A stretch of 64,000 bases of DNA from Chloroherpetonaceae bacterium (lineage in GTDB: Bacteria; Bacteroidota; Chlorobiia; Chlorobiales; Thermochlorobacteraceae). The stretch spans positions 62,001 through 126,000 of the forward strand of contig JANRJQ010000008.1 of NCBI GenBank assembly GCA_033763895.1. Reading direction: 5' to 3'. The translations under genes were made by a program, and so were the position numbers. The notes under the pieces are model-generated. The model had not been told where the DNA came from, did not search any database, and saw only the letters and a list, made by a program, of their open reading frames with translations. Shown piece by piece: positions 17,239-26,071 of the stretch (the stretch's first letter is position 1; the number at the start of each line of letters is the position of its first letter).

Positions 17239-18357
17239 TTAATTAAGCGTGACTTCGGTTTGCTTATCAAAGAAAAGAATTTTTGAAACATCCATTGCAA
17301 ATTCAAATTCTTCGCCAACCTTTGGAACATGTCTCATATCGACACGGCTGACAAACATATTATTCATTTGCGAGCTTTGGAGGGCATAATAAATAAAGGT
17401 TTCATTTCCCATCGGCTCCACAACATCAATCGGCAATTTCGCTTTTACAACATTTGAAGCCCTTTGAGAAAAGCCTGCGTCATAAATGTCTTCCGGCCGA
17501 ATTCCCATTACAACTTCTTTACCGACCATTTGCTTGACTTTTGCCGCCACTTCTTGAGGAAGTGTAAATTCCATCTTCCCGTTTTTATCTTTGAAACCCA
17601 CGCCGCCGGTATCGACAATCATGCCATCAACAAAATTCATTGCCGGACTTCCGATAAAGCCTGCTACAAATTTATTGACCGGATGATTATACAAATTAAG
17701 TGGTGTATCGATTTGTTGAACACGTCCATCCTTCATGACCACGATTCTATCGGCCATTGTCATTGCTTCAACTTGGTCGTGTGTGACATAAACCATCGTT
17801 GCGCCAAGCATTTTATGAAGCCGCGAGATGTTGGTTCGGGTTTCGACGCGCATTTTGGCGTCGAGATTGGAGAGGGGTTCATCGAAAAGGAAGACTTTGG
17901 GTTTGCGGACAATGGCGCGTCCGACGGCAACGCGTTGCCTTTGACCGCCTGAGAGCGCTTTCGGCTTGCGATCCAAGTATTTATCAAGACCCAAAATACG
18001 GGCAGCTTCATCGACTCGGGTTTTTATTTCTTCTTTAGGATATTTTCTCAATTCAAGCCCGAACGCCATATTTTCAAATACAGTCATGTGCGGGTAAAGA
18101 GCATAATTTTGAAACACCATTGCGATATCTCTGTCCTTTGGTGGCACATCGTTCATTCGAACGCCATCTATCAGTAAATCACCACCAGAAATTTCTTCTA
18201 ACCCAGCGATCATTCTTAAAGTGGTTGATTTGCCGCATCCTGACGGCCCTACCAACACCACAAATTCTTTATCGGCAATTTCGAGATTGACCGCATGCAC
18301 GGCTTTGACACCGCCTTCGTAAACTTTTTCGATTTGATTGAGAACAACTGTTGACAT
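17239..18357 (-). CDS. ABC transporter ATP-binding subunit (MalK/UgpC type)
   Basis: A 372-residue sugar-importer-type ATPase. Walker A is GPSGCGKST, the Q-loop is MVFQNYALYPHMTV, the signature is LSGGQRQRVAVGRA, Walker B is VFLFDEPLSNLDAKMR, and the switch histidine is in VTHDQVEA. The C-terminal TOBE/OB regulatory region (MGIRPEDIY, ETFIYYAL) is present. The family usually energises uptake of maltose, glycerol-3-phosphate or other sugars. The ATG at 18357 is chosen because relatives begin close to VVLNQIEKVY; a frame extending to 18378 adds only seven residues. No permease or binding-protein gene is adjacent, so it may serve several importers. Confidence 0.88.
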   Translation of the reverse strand: MSTVVLNQIEKVYEGGVKAVHAVNLEIADKEFVVLVGPSGCGKSTTLRMIAGLEEISGGDLLIDGVRMNDVPPKDRDIAMVFQNYALYPHMTVFENMAFGLELRKYPKEEIKTRVDEAARILGLDKYLDRKPKALSGGQRQRVAVGRAIVRKPKVFLFDEPLSNLDAKMRVETRTNISRLHKMLGATMVYVTHDQVEAMTMADRIVVMKDGRVQQIDTPLNLYNHPVNKFVAGFIGSPAMNFVDGMIVDTGGVGFKDKNGKMEFTLPQEVAAKVKQMVGKEVVMGIRPEDIYDAGFSQRASNVVKAKLPIDVVEPMGNETFIYYALQSSQMNNMFVSRVDMRHVPKVGEEFEFAMDVSKILFFDKQTEVTLN

Positions 18358-18519
18358 AGGTTTTTTGCTTAGCGGCAATGCCGATTTCGCTTAAGTTAAT
18401 TGGAAAAGTAATGATTGAATATATCCTTATAAATGTTCTTCAACGCTTATTGAAGCAAATAACCGCTTAAGTTTCTCTTTCAAGGTTTTTGAAATTTTTA
18501 TTCGTTTCTCTTGAAATCT

Positions 18520-19377
18520 TTACGCAATACAAAGCCTGTTTTTCAATTTTTGTACCCAACTGTATGGCACCGTAAGCTTACCAAAATTTTCATCATCTTG
18601 AGGCTTAACACCGTGATAATCAGCGCCGCCGGTCATTACCAGAAAATACTCGTTTGCAATTGCACGGTAAAACTCACGCCTCTCTTCGTTGTGAGAGGGA
18701 TGAACAATTTCCATTCCATCAAGCCCCTCATCGATGAGGTAACGCACTGTATCATCCGGTACAAACCGACCGGGATGTGCCAGCACCGAAAGTCCACCTG
18801 CTTCATTAATTAAACGAATCACTTCAGCTGGCGCTGTCTCAATCCCCTTTTCATAGGACTCACAGTGCGTTCCGATATAGCGGTTAAAAGCTTCATTAAA
18901 ACTTTGAACATACCCTTGCTCTTGAAGCACAGCGGCAATATGAGGTCTTCCGACCGAGCCGTTTCCGGCTTTTTTCAAAATTTGCTCAACCGTGATATTG
19001 ATGCTTTCGCGCTTTAAATTTTCTACAATTCGATCGGCACGCTTCAAGCGTTCTTTTCGGCAATACGCGAGGTAATCGACAAGCGGCGAATGATGATAAT
19101 CGATATAATATCCTAAGACATGTATATCGCGCCCTTCATGCGAAGTGCTCACTTCAACGCCCGGAACCAATTCCATTCCAAGCTCCCGCGTGCGTTCAAG
19201 CGCAATATCAATTGCGGCGAAATTATCATGATCGGTGATGCTAATGGTATGAAGCCCGGCGTGATAAGCCTTCTCTACCAATTCCAATGGCATCAGTGCC
19301 CCGTCCGAACAAGTGGTATGCATATGCAAATCAGCCACAGCACCATTGGGTACTGCGCTGCCTACGTCCATAGACAT
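18520..19377 (-). CDS. PHP-domain phosphoesterase
   Basis: A 285-residue metal-dependent phosphoesterase of the PHP family. The metal-binding motifs are in order: DLHMHTTCSDG near residue 17, SITDHDN near 45, GVEVST, HVLGYY, VLAHPGR near 200 and GADYHG near 255. This arrangement fits the YciV/RNase AM group (3',5'-nucleoside bisphosphate phosphatase or 5'-3' RNA exonuclease). It stands alone on the minus strand, divergent from the CNB-phosphofructokinase gene with 280 bases between them. The precise substrate is inferred from family only. Confidence 0.85.
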   Translation of the reverse strand: MSMDVGSAVPNGAVADLHMHTTCSDGALMPLELVEKAYHAGLHTISITDHDNFAAIDIALERTRELGMELVPGVEVSTSHEGRDIHVLGYYIDYHHSPLVDYLAYCRKERLKRADRIVENLKRESINITVEQILKKAGNGSVGRPHIAAVLQEQGYVQSFNEAFNRYIGTHCESYEKGIETAPAEVIRLINEAGGLSVLAHPGRFVPDDTVRYLIDEGLDGMEIVHPSHNEERREFYRAIANEYFLVMTGGADYHGVKPQDDENFGKLTVPYSWVQKLKNRLCIA

Positions 19378-19657
19378 TTTTGTTTAGGTTAACGTTATGT
19401 AAAATTAGTTTCATGAGAATATAATAAAATTCAGTTATCAGAATTCAACAAAGAGTTATGATTGACGAATAATCTTGAGGAGATAAGCGTTTTCAAGTAT
19501 GGATGATTGATTGAAAGATGTAAAGGCGTCGAATTTTAACCCCAGTAAAGAAATAGAAAATTGTTTTGGCTCGCGACTCATAAGCAGAACTCTCAAAAAG
19601 GAATGTTATTTTGACCTCTGTTCGAAGAGCGGCTTCAAATGAAGTGCTCATAACGAA

Positions 19658-21181
19658 ATGTCATTCACCAATCAAATCTGCAGTATGCCGAAAGAAGTAT
19701 CCTTTTCAGCCGAATCTCACGAGACGCTCACGCTCCTCAAAAGCCTTCCGATATTTAAACGATTTTCAGATACCGACTTGCTTTCAATCGGAAAGTTGAT
19801 GCTCCGGTTTGAATACGCAGAAGGTGAGTATGTTTTTCATGAAGGTGAAACCGGAAAGGAGCTTTTCATTGTCGAAAGTGGAAAGCTTGCCCACGAGCGG
19901 CATCATCATACCATTTTCTTTTATACCGAGCGCGAAGTATTTGGCGAGGAATCAATGTTTCAGGGTCGCCACCATCAATATTCGGTTAAGGCAGTTCAAC
20001 CAACCACCATTTATTCAATTTCCTCCGATGCTTTAACGAATGGGCAAGGGTTGCCATTAGAAGTATATGCCAATTTCTACCGAGAAGTCTGCGATTTTAT
20101 GACCGTTCGCTCTCACGAAGAAGAAATGATTTACCGCGAAATGGATGTGCTCTTGGTTCAAGACGGAGGCTGCGCACCGGGTTATAATCCGGTTACGGCT
20201 TTTTTGACTGAGTTTCTTGAGCAAGCCGGTCGCCGTGTATTTATAGCCAAAGAAGGCTTTAAGTCGCTTGTCAGTGGGCAACAAGACGATTATCGCTACT
20301 TGGTTTACAGTATGGGGCTATACAAACAATTGGAGCGAATTCCGGGCGTGATTTTTTCTCCACCGCTTCGCGAAGCACGCGGGGCCGACTTTCGCACAGA
20401 GCGTTACGGCGATTTCAAGCACGACGAAAATATCCGCAAAGCAGCAGAGAACTTGATTCAACGCAAAGTAAAAGTGCTTATCGGTATTGGTGGAAACGGC
20501 ACTTTCAAGGGAATTGATCGGCTGAGCCAACTTTTACCCGAAACCGTTCAAACTTTCTTTATTCCGGTGACGATTGATAGCGATATTATCGGCACCGAGT
20601 GCATTGGGCAACATACCGGTGTGGAAGTTGGGGCAGAAAAAATTCGATGCTATATGGCCGACGCGCGCACGCATCACCGATGCTACATCATTGAATTGAT
20701 GGGTGCCGCCGGCGGTTACCACGCCTTGCACTCATGCTTAGGCGCGGGGGCTCATTTGGCTGTTCTTCCACAATCGAATTATGACCCTGTAAAGCTTTCT
20801 CAAGCACTTAAAAATAGAACCTCAACGGTGATTGTTGTGGCTGAAGGATATAAGGCAGACGAACGAAAGTCAAAAGGATATCAAGGAAACGCGGCTGAAT
20901 ACTTCCGTGATCAATTGCTTGCGGCAGGCCTTCAGACGCGTCAACGGGTGATTTGCGAACCCTTTTCGAGAGATGTGCGCGGCGCCCGACCCAATAATAA
21001 CGACATTACGCTCGCTCAGCGGATGGTTTGCAAACTCACCGAACTTATCAAAGACAAACATAATCGTATGATGCCCGCTGTGCTTTCGGGTAGAGATTAC
21101 GCCATTCCATTTTATGAAATCAGAACCGAAAATTCGGTTGAATCGAATTTAGCCGAGCTTGCAAATCGTTTGGGAGTGTAG
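19658..21181 (+). CDS. Cyclic-nucleotide-binding domain fused to a phosphofructokinase-like domain
   Basis: A 507-residue two-domain protein. Residues about 25-140 form a cyclic-nucleotide-binding (CNB) beta-roll with EGEYVFHEGETGKELFIVESG and VFGEESMF (Phe95-Gly96-Glu97). Residues about 160-507 match the phosphofructokinase fold: QDGGCAPGYN, IGIGGNGTFKG, PVTIDSDI and IIELMGAAGG. Catalytic Asp307 and Asp309 remain, as does an Arg (341) matching the fructose-6-phosphate arginine. However GGDG has become GGNG (Asn280), TIDND is TIDSD, MGR is MGA and the C-terminal GHxQRGG motif is missing. In the CNB cassette the usual phosphate-binding Arg seems replaced. It may be a regulated kinase, a kinase with another substrate, or a sensor. 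A normal phosphofructokinase is encoded at 39900-41042. Confidence 0.82.
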   Translation: MSFTNQICSMPKEVSFSAESHETLTLLKSLPIFKRFSDTDLLSIGKLMLRFEYAEGEYVFHEGETGKELFIVESGKLAHERHHHTIFFYTEREVFGEESMFQGRHHQYSVKAVQPTTIYSISSDALTNGQGLPLEVYANFYREVCDFMTVRSHEEEMIYREMDVLLVQDGGCAPGYNPVTAFLTEFLEQAGRRVFIAKEGFKSLVSGQQDDYRYLVYSMGLYKQLERIPGVIFSPPLREARGADFRTERYGDFKHDENIRKAAENLIQRKVKVLIGIGGNGTFKGIDRLSQLLPETVQTFFIPVTIDSDIIGTECIGQHTGVEVGAEKIRCYMADARTHHRCYIIELMGAAGGYHALHSCLGAGAHLAVLPQSNYDPVKLSQALKNRTSTVIVVAEGYKADERKSKGYQGNAAEYFRDQLLAAGLQTRQRVICEPFSRDVRGARPNNNDITLAQRMVCKLTELIKDKHNRMMPAVLSGRDYAIPFYEIRTENSVESNLAELANRLGV

Positions 21182-21320
21182 GTTTCAAAATCAAAAAGGT
21201 TTGTTAAACTATTTTTTTACAAAAAAATCTTTTTGAATGAGTCCGAATCAAACTATCCTCTTCGTCTTGAGAGTGTAGAGCATAAAGTTCTACATTTATC
21301 AACAAAAAAGGAGAAAAGTT

Positions 21321-21863
21321 ATGATTTTAATAATGAAAATTTCAGGTTTGGTTATCCTCTCATTTGGGTTAATCATTTTCCTTCTTTCATTGGTTTCACC
21401 AAACTCAATCGTCATTTCAAGAAAAATTTACATAGATGCACCAAGAGAGCAGGTTTTCTTTACAGTGTCTCAATTAAATCTTTTTCCAAAATGGTCACCA
21501 TTTTTAGAAAATGATCCTCATCAACAGTATGAGATTATTGGTGAAGATGGAAAAATTGGAGCTCACTATCGTTGGGTTGGCGTCAATGAAACAAGTGAAG
21601 GAATTCAACGGCTAACGGAGTTAAACCAAAACGAAAGCATTGCATTCACTTGTGAAATAACAAAACCTTTTGAATCAAAACCTTCGTTTGATTATCGATT
21701 TGATGTAAAAGGAAACGGCACATTAGTGACACAAACATTTAGGACTCAACTCCCATTTCCTTCCAACATTATCTCTAAATTAGTTTCGCTTTCAGAAAAG
21801 ATTTCTGTAACCAATGAAAAAGGATTAAAAAACCTAAAAAAGTACATTGAAATGAAAAAATAG
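21321..21863 (+). CDS. SRPBCC (START-like) family protein
   Basis: A 180-residue protein with an N-terminal membrane helix (residues 7-27) and a SRPBCC/polyketide-cyclase-like domain: RKIYIDAPREQVFFTVSQL, FPKWSPF and a C-terminal long helix. The fold binds hydrophobic ligands; no ligand is known here. A strong AAGGAG ribosome-binding site lies eight bases before the ATG. It is the first gene of a cluster with a YCII protein and an ECF42-type sigma factor, a combination often seen in such loci. Confidence 0.75.
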   Translation: MILIMKISGLVILSFGLIIFLLSLVSPNSIVISRKIYIDAPREQVFFTVSQLNLFPKWSPFLENDPHQQYEIIGEDGKIGAHYRWVGVNETSEGIQRLTELNQNESIAFTCEITKPFESKPSFDYRFDVKGNGTLVTQTFRTQLPFPSNIISKLVSLSEKISVTNEKGLKNLKKYIEMKK

Positions 21864-21901
21864 GATTGTTCCATCGTTCTAAATCTTAAAACAAAATCTA
21901 T

Positions 21902-22264
21902 ATGAATAAATACATGCTTTTATTTCGCGACTTAAAAATGAATGATGAAGCCTTTGCTTCTCTTTCTCCAAAAGATATGCAAGCCTCTTTAGAAGAATGG
22001 GGCAAATGGATGGGCAAACTTGCAGCAGAGGGAAAATTACTTGGTGGAGAACCCTTGTTGCCATTTGGGAAAGTGATACGTGGGACAATTAAAAAAATCA
22101 CTGACGGCCCGTTTATGGAAAGTAAAGAAATCGTTGGTGGATATTTAATTATCAATGCTGCATCGCTTGAAGAAGCAACAGAGTTGGCCAAAGACTGTCC
22201 AACTTTGAAATCCGCGGATGGGAGCGTTGAAATCAGAGAAATAATGATCGTTAACCAACAGTAA
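21902..22264 (+). CDS. YCII/DGPF-domain protein
   Basis: A 120-residue protein of the YCII-related family with the DGPF signature: TDGPFMESKEIVGGYLII near residues 61-78. The start MNKYMLLFRD and the ferredoxin-like fold are typical. DGPF proteins are the standard genomic partners of ECF42 sigma factors, and one follows after five bases. Their molecular role is not established; they may be enzymes or partners of the sigma factor. The short spacing and common strand suggest co-transcription with both neighbours. Confidence 0.88.
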   Translation: MNKYMLLFRDLKMNDEAFASLSPKDMQASLEEWGKWMGKLAAEGKLLGGEPLLPFGKVIRGTIKKITDGPFMESKEIVGGYLIINAASLEEATELAKDCPTLKSADGSVEIREIMIVNQQ

Positions 22265-22269
22265 CAGAA

Positions 22270-23571
22270 GTGGATTCCTTCTTAAAAGGTACTAAGATTA
22301 ATGAAATCACTGACCATCTTTTCAGACGCGAGTCTGCGAAGATGGTCTCAGTGCTTACTTCAATCTTAGGGAATGATCATTTCGACTTAGCCGAAGATGT
22401 GGTACAAGAAACTTTGCTACAGGCTCTAAAAGAATGGCGTTTTAAGGGCGTACCGGATAACCCAAGTGGTTGGCTTTTTACGGTAGCGAAAAACAAAGCC
22501 CTTGATGTTATTCGTAGAGATAAAAAACACATTCAATTGAGCGCAGCATTATCTGACTTAATTGAAGAACGCTCAACTCAATCTAATCCTCATCCGCTTT
22601 TTGAACATGATTATTTTTTGGATGAAGAAATTAAGATGATGTTTGTTTGTGCAAATCCAGATTTACCGCAAGAGTCACAAATCGCAATCATTTTAAAGGT
22701 GCTCTGTGGGTTTAACAACAAAGAAATTGCAAATGCCTTTTTAATTTCCCCAATTGCTGTAGAAAAAAGACTTACTAGGGCAAAAGAGATGCTCAGAGAA
22801 ACTAAAATATCATTCAACCCATTATCTGAACCTGAAGTAACGGAGAAAACGCAAACGGTTTTAATGTCTTTATACTTACTCTTTAATGAAGGATATAATT
22901 CAAGTATTTCAAGCTCTATAATCAGGGAGGAGCTTATGGATGAAGCGATAAGACTTACTGCGATGCTCTTGCATATCGAAAGTACTTCTATTCCGGAAAC
23001 ATACGCTTTGCTTTCTCTGATGCTCTTTCATTATTCTCGAACGAAGAGCCGATTAGATGAGACAGGAAATATCATTTTATTAAAACATCAAAATAGATCT
23101 CGATGGGACCAATCAATGATTTCTTTAGGTCTCAATTTTTATAGAAAATCATTGTATGGAAATAATATTAGTAAATTTCATATTGAATCCTCCATTGCTT
23201 TAGAACATATCAAAGCAGAGACCTATGAAAAAACTGATTGGAATCAACTCATACATTTATACGATATGCTTTATTCGTTGGAACCATCTCCGATTGTCGC
23301 CTTGAATCGTGCCGTAGTCTATGGTGAAGTATATGGGCCGGATTATGCTCTAAAGTCTATTTTTTCCGATGAAACTACTTCTAACCTTAAAGACTCTCAT
23401 TTTCTCTTTTCTGTTATCGGAGAATTGTACTTAATGAAAAATGACATCAACAATGCATTGATTAGTTATGAAAAATCTTTAGTACTCTGTAAATCAGAAA
23501 AAGAAAAGTTTTTAATTATTTCAAAAATTAATGACATTATCGAAAAGAATTCTAACCTTAATAGTTTATAA
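22270..23571 (+). CDS. ECF42-type RNA polymerase sigma factor
   Basis: A 433-residue sigma factor that starts with GTG. Region 2 (LAEDVVQETLLQAL, WLFTVAKNKALDVIRRDK) covers residues 15-85 and region 4 (IAIILKVLCGFNNKEIANAF) about 135-185. The remaining 240 residues are a TPR-like helical extension (LFNEGYNSSISSS, ALNRAVVYGEVYGP), the hallmark of ECF42 (formerly SigJ-like, with DUF6596). In this family no anti-sigma factor is known, and the extension is needed for activity. Neighbouring YCII and SRPBCC genes match the known context; the target promoters are not known. Confidence 0.9.
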   Translation: MDSFLKGTKINEITDHLFRRESAKMVSVLTSILGNDHFDLAEDVVQETLLQALKEWRFKGVPDNPSGWLFTVAKNKALDVIRRDKKHIQLSAALSDLIEERSTQSNPHPLFEHDYFLDEEIKMMFVCANPDLPQESQIAIILKVLCGFNNKEIANAFLISPIAVEKRLTRAKEMLRETKISFNPLSEPEVTEKTQTVLMSLYLLFNEGYNSSISSSIIREELMDEAIRLTAMLLHIESTSIPETYALLSLMLFHYSRTKSRLDETGNIILLKHQNRSRWDQSMISLGLNFYRKSLYGNNISKFHIESSIALEHIKAETYEKTDWNQLIHLYDMLYSLEPSPIVALNRAVVYGEVYGPDYALKSIFSDETTSNLKDSHFLFSVIGELYLMKNDINNALISYEKSLVLCKSEKEKFLIISKINDIIEKNSNLNSL

Positions 23572-23574
23572 AAC

Positions 23575-24750
23575 ATGAAAGAAAGGACTGAATGGATTAA
23601 TAATCTAAGAACAGCTATTACAATTTTAGTGGTTGCCCATCACGCTTCACTTTCATACACAACTTTTGCTAAATTTGACTCAACTAGGTATATTAATTCA
23701 ACTCATCCAATTGTTGACACTCAACGATCATTAGCTTTAGATATCTTTGAAAATTTTAATGATATCTTTTTCATGTCCTTGATGTTTTTGATAGGCGGTT
23801 TTTTTTTGAATCAAAGCTTTATAAAAAAGGGTTTTTATGACTTTCTGAAAGACCGATTTTACCGCTTAGCCATTCCATTTATTTTCAGTACTTTTTTTAT
23901 GTGGATTGCTTATTTTCCTCCTTATATTGTAGCCACAAATTCTTATGACTTTATCTCACATATATTTGATTTTTTTTCACAACAAGATTGGCCTTCTGGA
24001 CCTCCGTGGTTTATATGGGTTCTTTTTGTATTTAACTTTATTTTTGCCCTTACTTACAAGTTTTTTCCTTTTCTTCCATCTAGTTATAACTCCATTGGCT
24101 ATCCTTTAAATAACAAGCGTATCTTGTTTTCCCTTTTTATTTTCTTTCTACTCATTTACATCTCTTTTGTACCCTTAGCAATGTCAGTTGGTATAGGAAC
24201 TTGGATTGGGTATGGTCCGTTAGATTTTCAATTACCACGAATTTTACAGTACTTCTTATTTTTTGCTTTAGGGATATATCTTGGAAAAATTGATTTTAAT
24301 AATAATCTTTTTTCGATAAATTCCTTTCTCGTCAAAAATTCTTTTATTTGGCTAGCAGTTTCAATATTTTTTTATTCTCTTCTTACATTAAATGATTACT
24401 TCGGGTTTTTACGATCCTTGGTTCTCAACAACATCCTTCCTGAACTTATTGCTTGGTTAGTTTATTTTTCTATTTACCTACTGAGTTGTTTATTTTCCTG
24501 TTTAACGTTCCTTACTATCACCAAGAAGTATTTCAACTCATCAAATCAATTTATTGAATTTTTGAATAATAATGCATACTTATTATACTTAATTCATTTT
24601 GTTTTTTTAATTTGGTTTCAATTTTTATTTACATTTTTTTCTTTACACCCAATAATTAAGTTTTTCTTTGTTTTTATTTTTTCTTTACTTGCCAGTAATT
24701 TACTATCTGTTTATTTGCGCAAAATTAAAATTATTCGAATTTATCTTTAG
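23575..24750 (+). CDS. Acyltransferase-3 family membrane protein
   Basis: A 391-residue integral membrane protein with about ten hydrophobic segments. The N-terminal WINNLRTAITILVVAHHA carries the conserved histidine of the acyltransferase-3 (OafA/OpgC-like) family, and SGPPWFIWVLFVFNFIF matches the second conserved block. Members acylate sugars or lipids at the membrane. The gene is very AT-rich: the 60 bases at 24121 contain only 18 G/C. It starts three bases after the sigma gene. An unrelated second acyltransferase of the same family lies at 28214-29275. The substrate is unknown. Confidence 0.82.
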   Translation: MKERTEWINNLRTAITILVVAHHASLSYTTFAKFDSTRYINSTHPIVDTQRSLALDIFENFNDIFFMSLMFLIGGFFLNQSFIKKGFYDFLKDRFYRLAIPFIFSTFFMWIAYFPPYIVATNSYDFISHIFDFFSQQDWPSGPPWFIWVLFVFNFIFALTYKFFPFLPSSYNSIGYPLNNKRILFSLFIFFLLIYISFVPLAMSVGIGTWIGYGPLDFQLPRILQYFLFFALGIYLGKIDFNNNLFSINSFLVKNSFIWLAVSIFFYSLLTLNDYFGFLRSLVLNNILPELIAWLVYFSIYLLSCLFSCLTFLTITKKYFNSSNQFIEFLNNNAYLLYLIHFVFLIWFQFLFTFFSLHPIIKFFFVFIFSLLASNLLSVYLRKIKIIRIYL

Positions 24751-24755
24751 CCTTC

Positions 24756-25346
24756 ATGAATCAAGATCAACCAAAACAAACGCATAAACTCCTTACCCTT
24801 TTTAAACATTTTTTTTCAATAATAATTCCTACACTGCTAGGTGTTTTTATTGGTTTAGCAGGAAGTAATTATCAGAAACAAAAGGAATTAATGACTTATC
24901 AAGAAAAAATATTGGTTGCTATTTTGGAGGAACATCGTAATAATTCAATTGAGATAAAACACCAATTAACCCTTCATAATTTGTTAATTGATTCGTTATC
25001 TAAATATAATTCTGCAACAAATGTAAAGGTTATTGACATTATTCAAACTCTAAAGGGATTTAAAACTCCTACTATTCGATCAATCTTTTGGAAGTCTTTG
25101 GTTTCAGTGAATCTTCTTACCATAGAACTTGCTCGATTTGAACTCCTATCAAAAATTCAAAGTGAAACCGATAATTATTATTATCTCGAAAAAAAAATTG
25201 CTGATAAGCTTTATAACTCTTTGTATTCTTCATCAAAAGAAGATAAGGCCGTATTGGCTATAATGATAAGTGATTTGGTGTTTTTTGAAAACTCGCTATT
25301 GTCCTATTATCAACAATACGAGACGCTCTACCTGAAGTATGATTAG
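24756..25346 (+). CDS. Hypothetical membrane-anchored protein
   Basis: A 196-residue protein with one membrane helix at about residues 22-40 (FSIIIPTLLGVFIGLAG), then a hydrophilic, mostly helical domain rich in Lys, Ser and Tyr. No family motif is recognised. It starts five bases after the acyltransferase gene and shares its low GC content, so the two may have arrived together. The function is unknown; candidate roles such as a partner or sensor for the neighbouring genes would be guesses. Confidence 0.55.
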   Translation: MNQDQPKQTHKLLTLFKHFFSIIIPTLLGVFIGLAGSNYQKQKELMTYQEKILVAILEEHRNNSIEIKHQLTLHNLLIDSLSKYNSATNVKVIDIIQTLKGFKTPTIRSIFWKSLVSVNLLTIELARFELLSKIQSETDNYYYLEKKIADKLYNSLYSSSKEDKAVLAIMISDLVFFENSLLSYYQQYETLYLKYD

Positions 25347-25450
25347 TGTATTTTGATAATTTTTTCACTTTTCTCATCCGTTTTGCTGGGGAAGTTTGTC
25401 TTAAATGTGTTCTCAAGTTCTGAGAACCTTGTAACACAACTTCTTGATGT

Positions 25451-26062
25451 ATGAAAACGAATTTAAGATTAGCCATTCGAGGCATATTGTTTATGCTCGT
25501 TCTTAGTGGAAGTGCTTTTGCACAGACCAATTCTCAACCATTAAAACATAAACTTGAAACCCTGCACGGGACTTATTCCGACCAAATTGCTGTGGACTGG
25601 GGGAGAGGCACTTACGGCAAAAGTGTTTTTACTTTTAACAATGGGCACTGGACACTTCATTTCACTCTTGCCTTGGATTCACTTTTAAAAAATCCGGTGT
25701 TCGTTTTCCGAACCGTGGGTTTCTATAAAGTCATTGAGCCCAATTCTTCACTCCCGAATACCTTCAATGCCATTTTTTATGAAGATAAAAAGTGGGTGAC
25801 ACTTAAAACATCAGACCCTAAATTGGCTGAAGCCTTTGGCCTTTCGAGCTGCGGATTATTGCCAAACATCGAAAAGGATATTTCTGAAACGGGTTGCTCA
25901 TTATGGAAACCCGTAAAGGCGTGCAATGAAGATCATGATTTGCTTTCGCTTGACAGCGAAGGCCGACTTTACTTTGGCTTAAGACCACCGGACAACGATA
26001 TGTGCACCCCAGAAAAACGCCCCAAAACATTGTATCTGCCGGTAATTAAACAAAAAAATTAA
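25451..26062 (+). CDS. Secreted APCDD1-like domain protein
   Basis: A 203-residue protein with a signal peptide ending near SGSAFAQ. The mature part resembles the animal Wnt inhibitor APCDD1 (APCDDC domain) in its C-terminal stretch: a GSW/SCG region followed by ISETGC and GRLYFGLRPPDNDMC then TPEKRPKTLYLPVI, which parallel the human phrases ending RPEKRATSYQMPLV. Here it has four cysteines, Cys-rich in the second half. Its role in bacteria is unknown; it probably works in the periplasm or outside. It is followed after nine bases by a SnoaL-like gene and then an ECF sigma factor. The family call is from memory of the domain, so it needs a profile search. Confidence 0.65.
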   Translation: MKTNLRLAIRGILFMLVLSGSAFAQTNSQPLKHKLETLHGTYSDQIAVDWGRGTYGKSVFTFNNGHWTLHFTLALDSLLKNPVFVFRTVGFYKVIEPNSSLPNTFNAIFYEDKKWVTLKTSDPKLAEAFGLSSCGLLPNIEKDISETGCSLWKPVKACNEDHDLLSLDSEGRLYFGLRPPDNDMCTPEKRPKTLYLPVIKQKN

Positions 26063-26071
26063 GGAGCAAGG

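Noticed and set aside
17464-17952. A 162-codon plus-strand open frame opposite the MalK-type ATPase gene
   Set aside because: Shadow of a well-supported ABC ATPase; its protein is rich in His, Cys and Phe with no family pattern.
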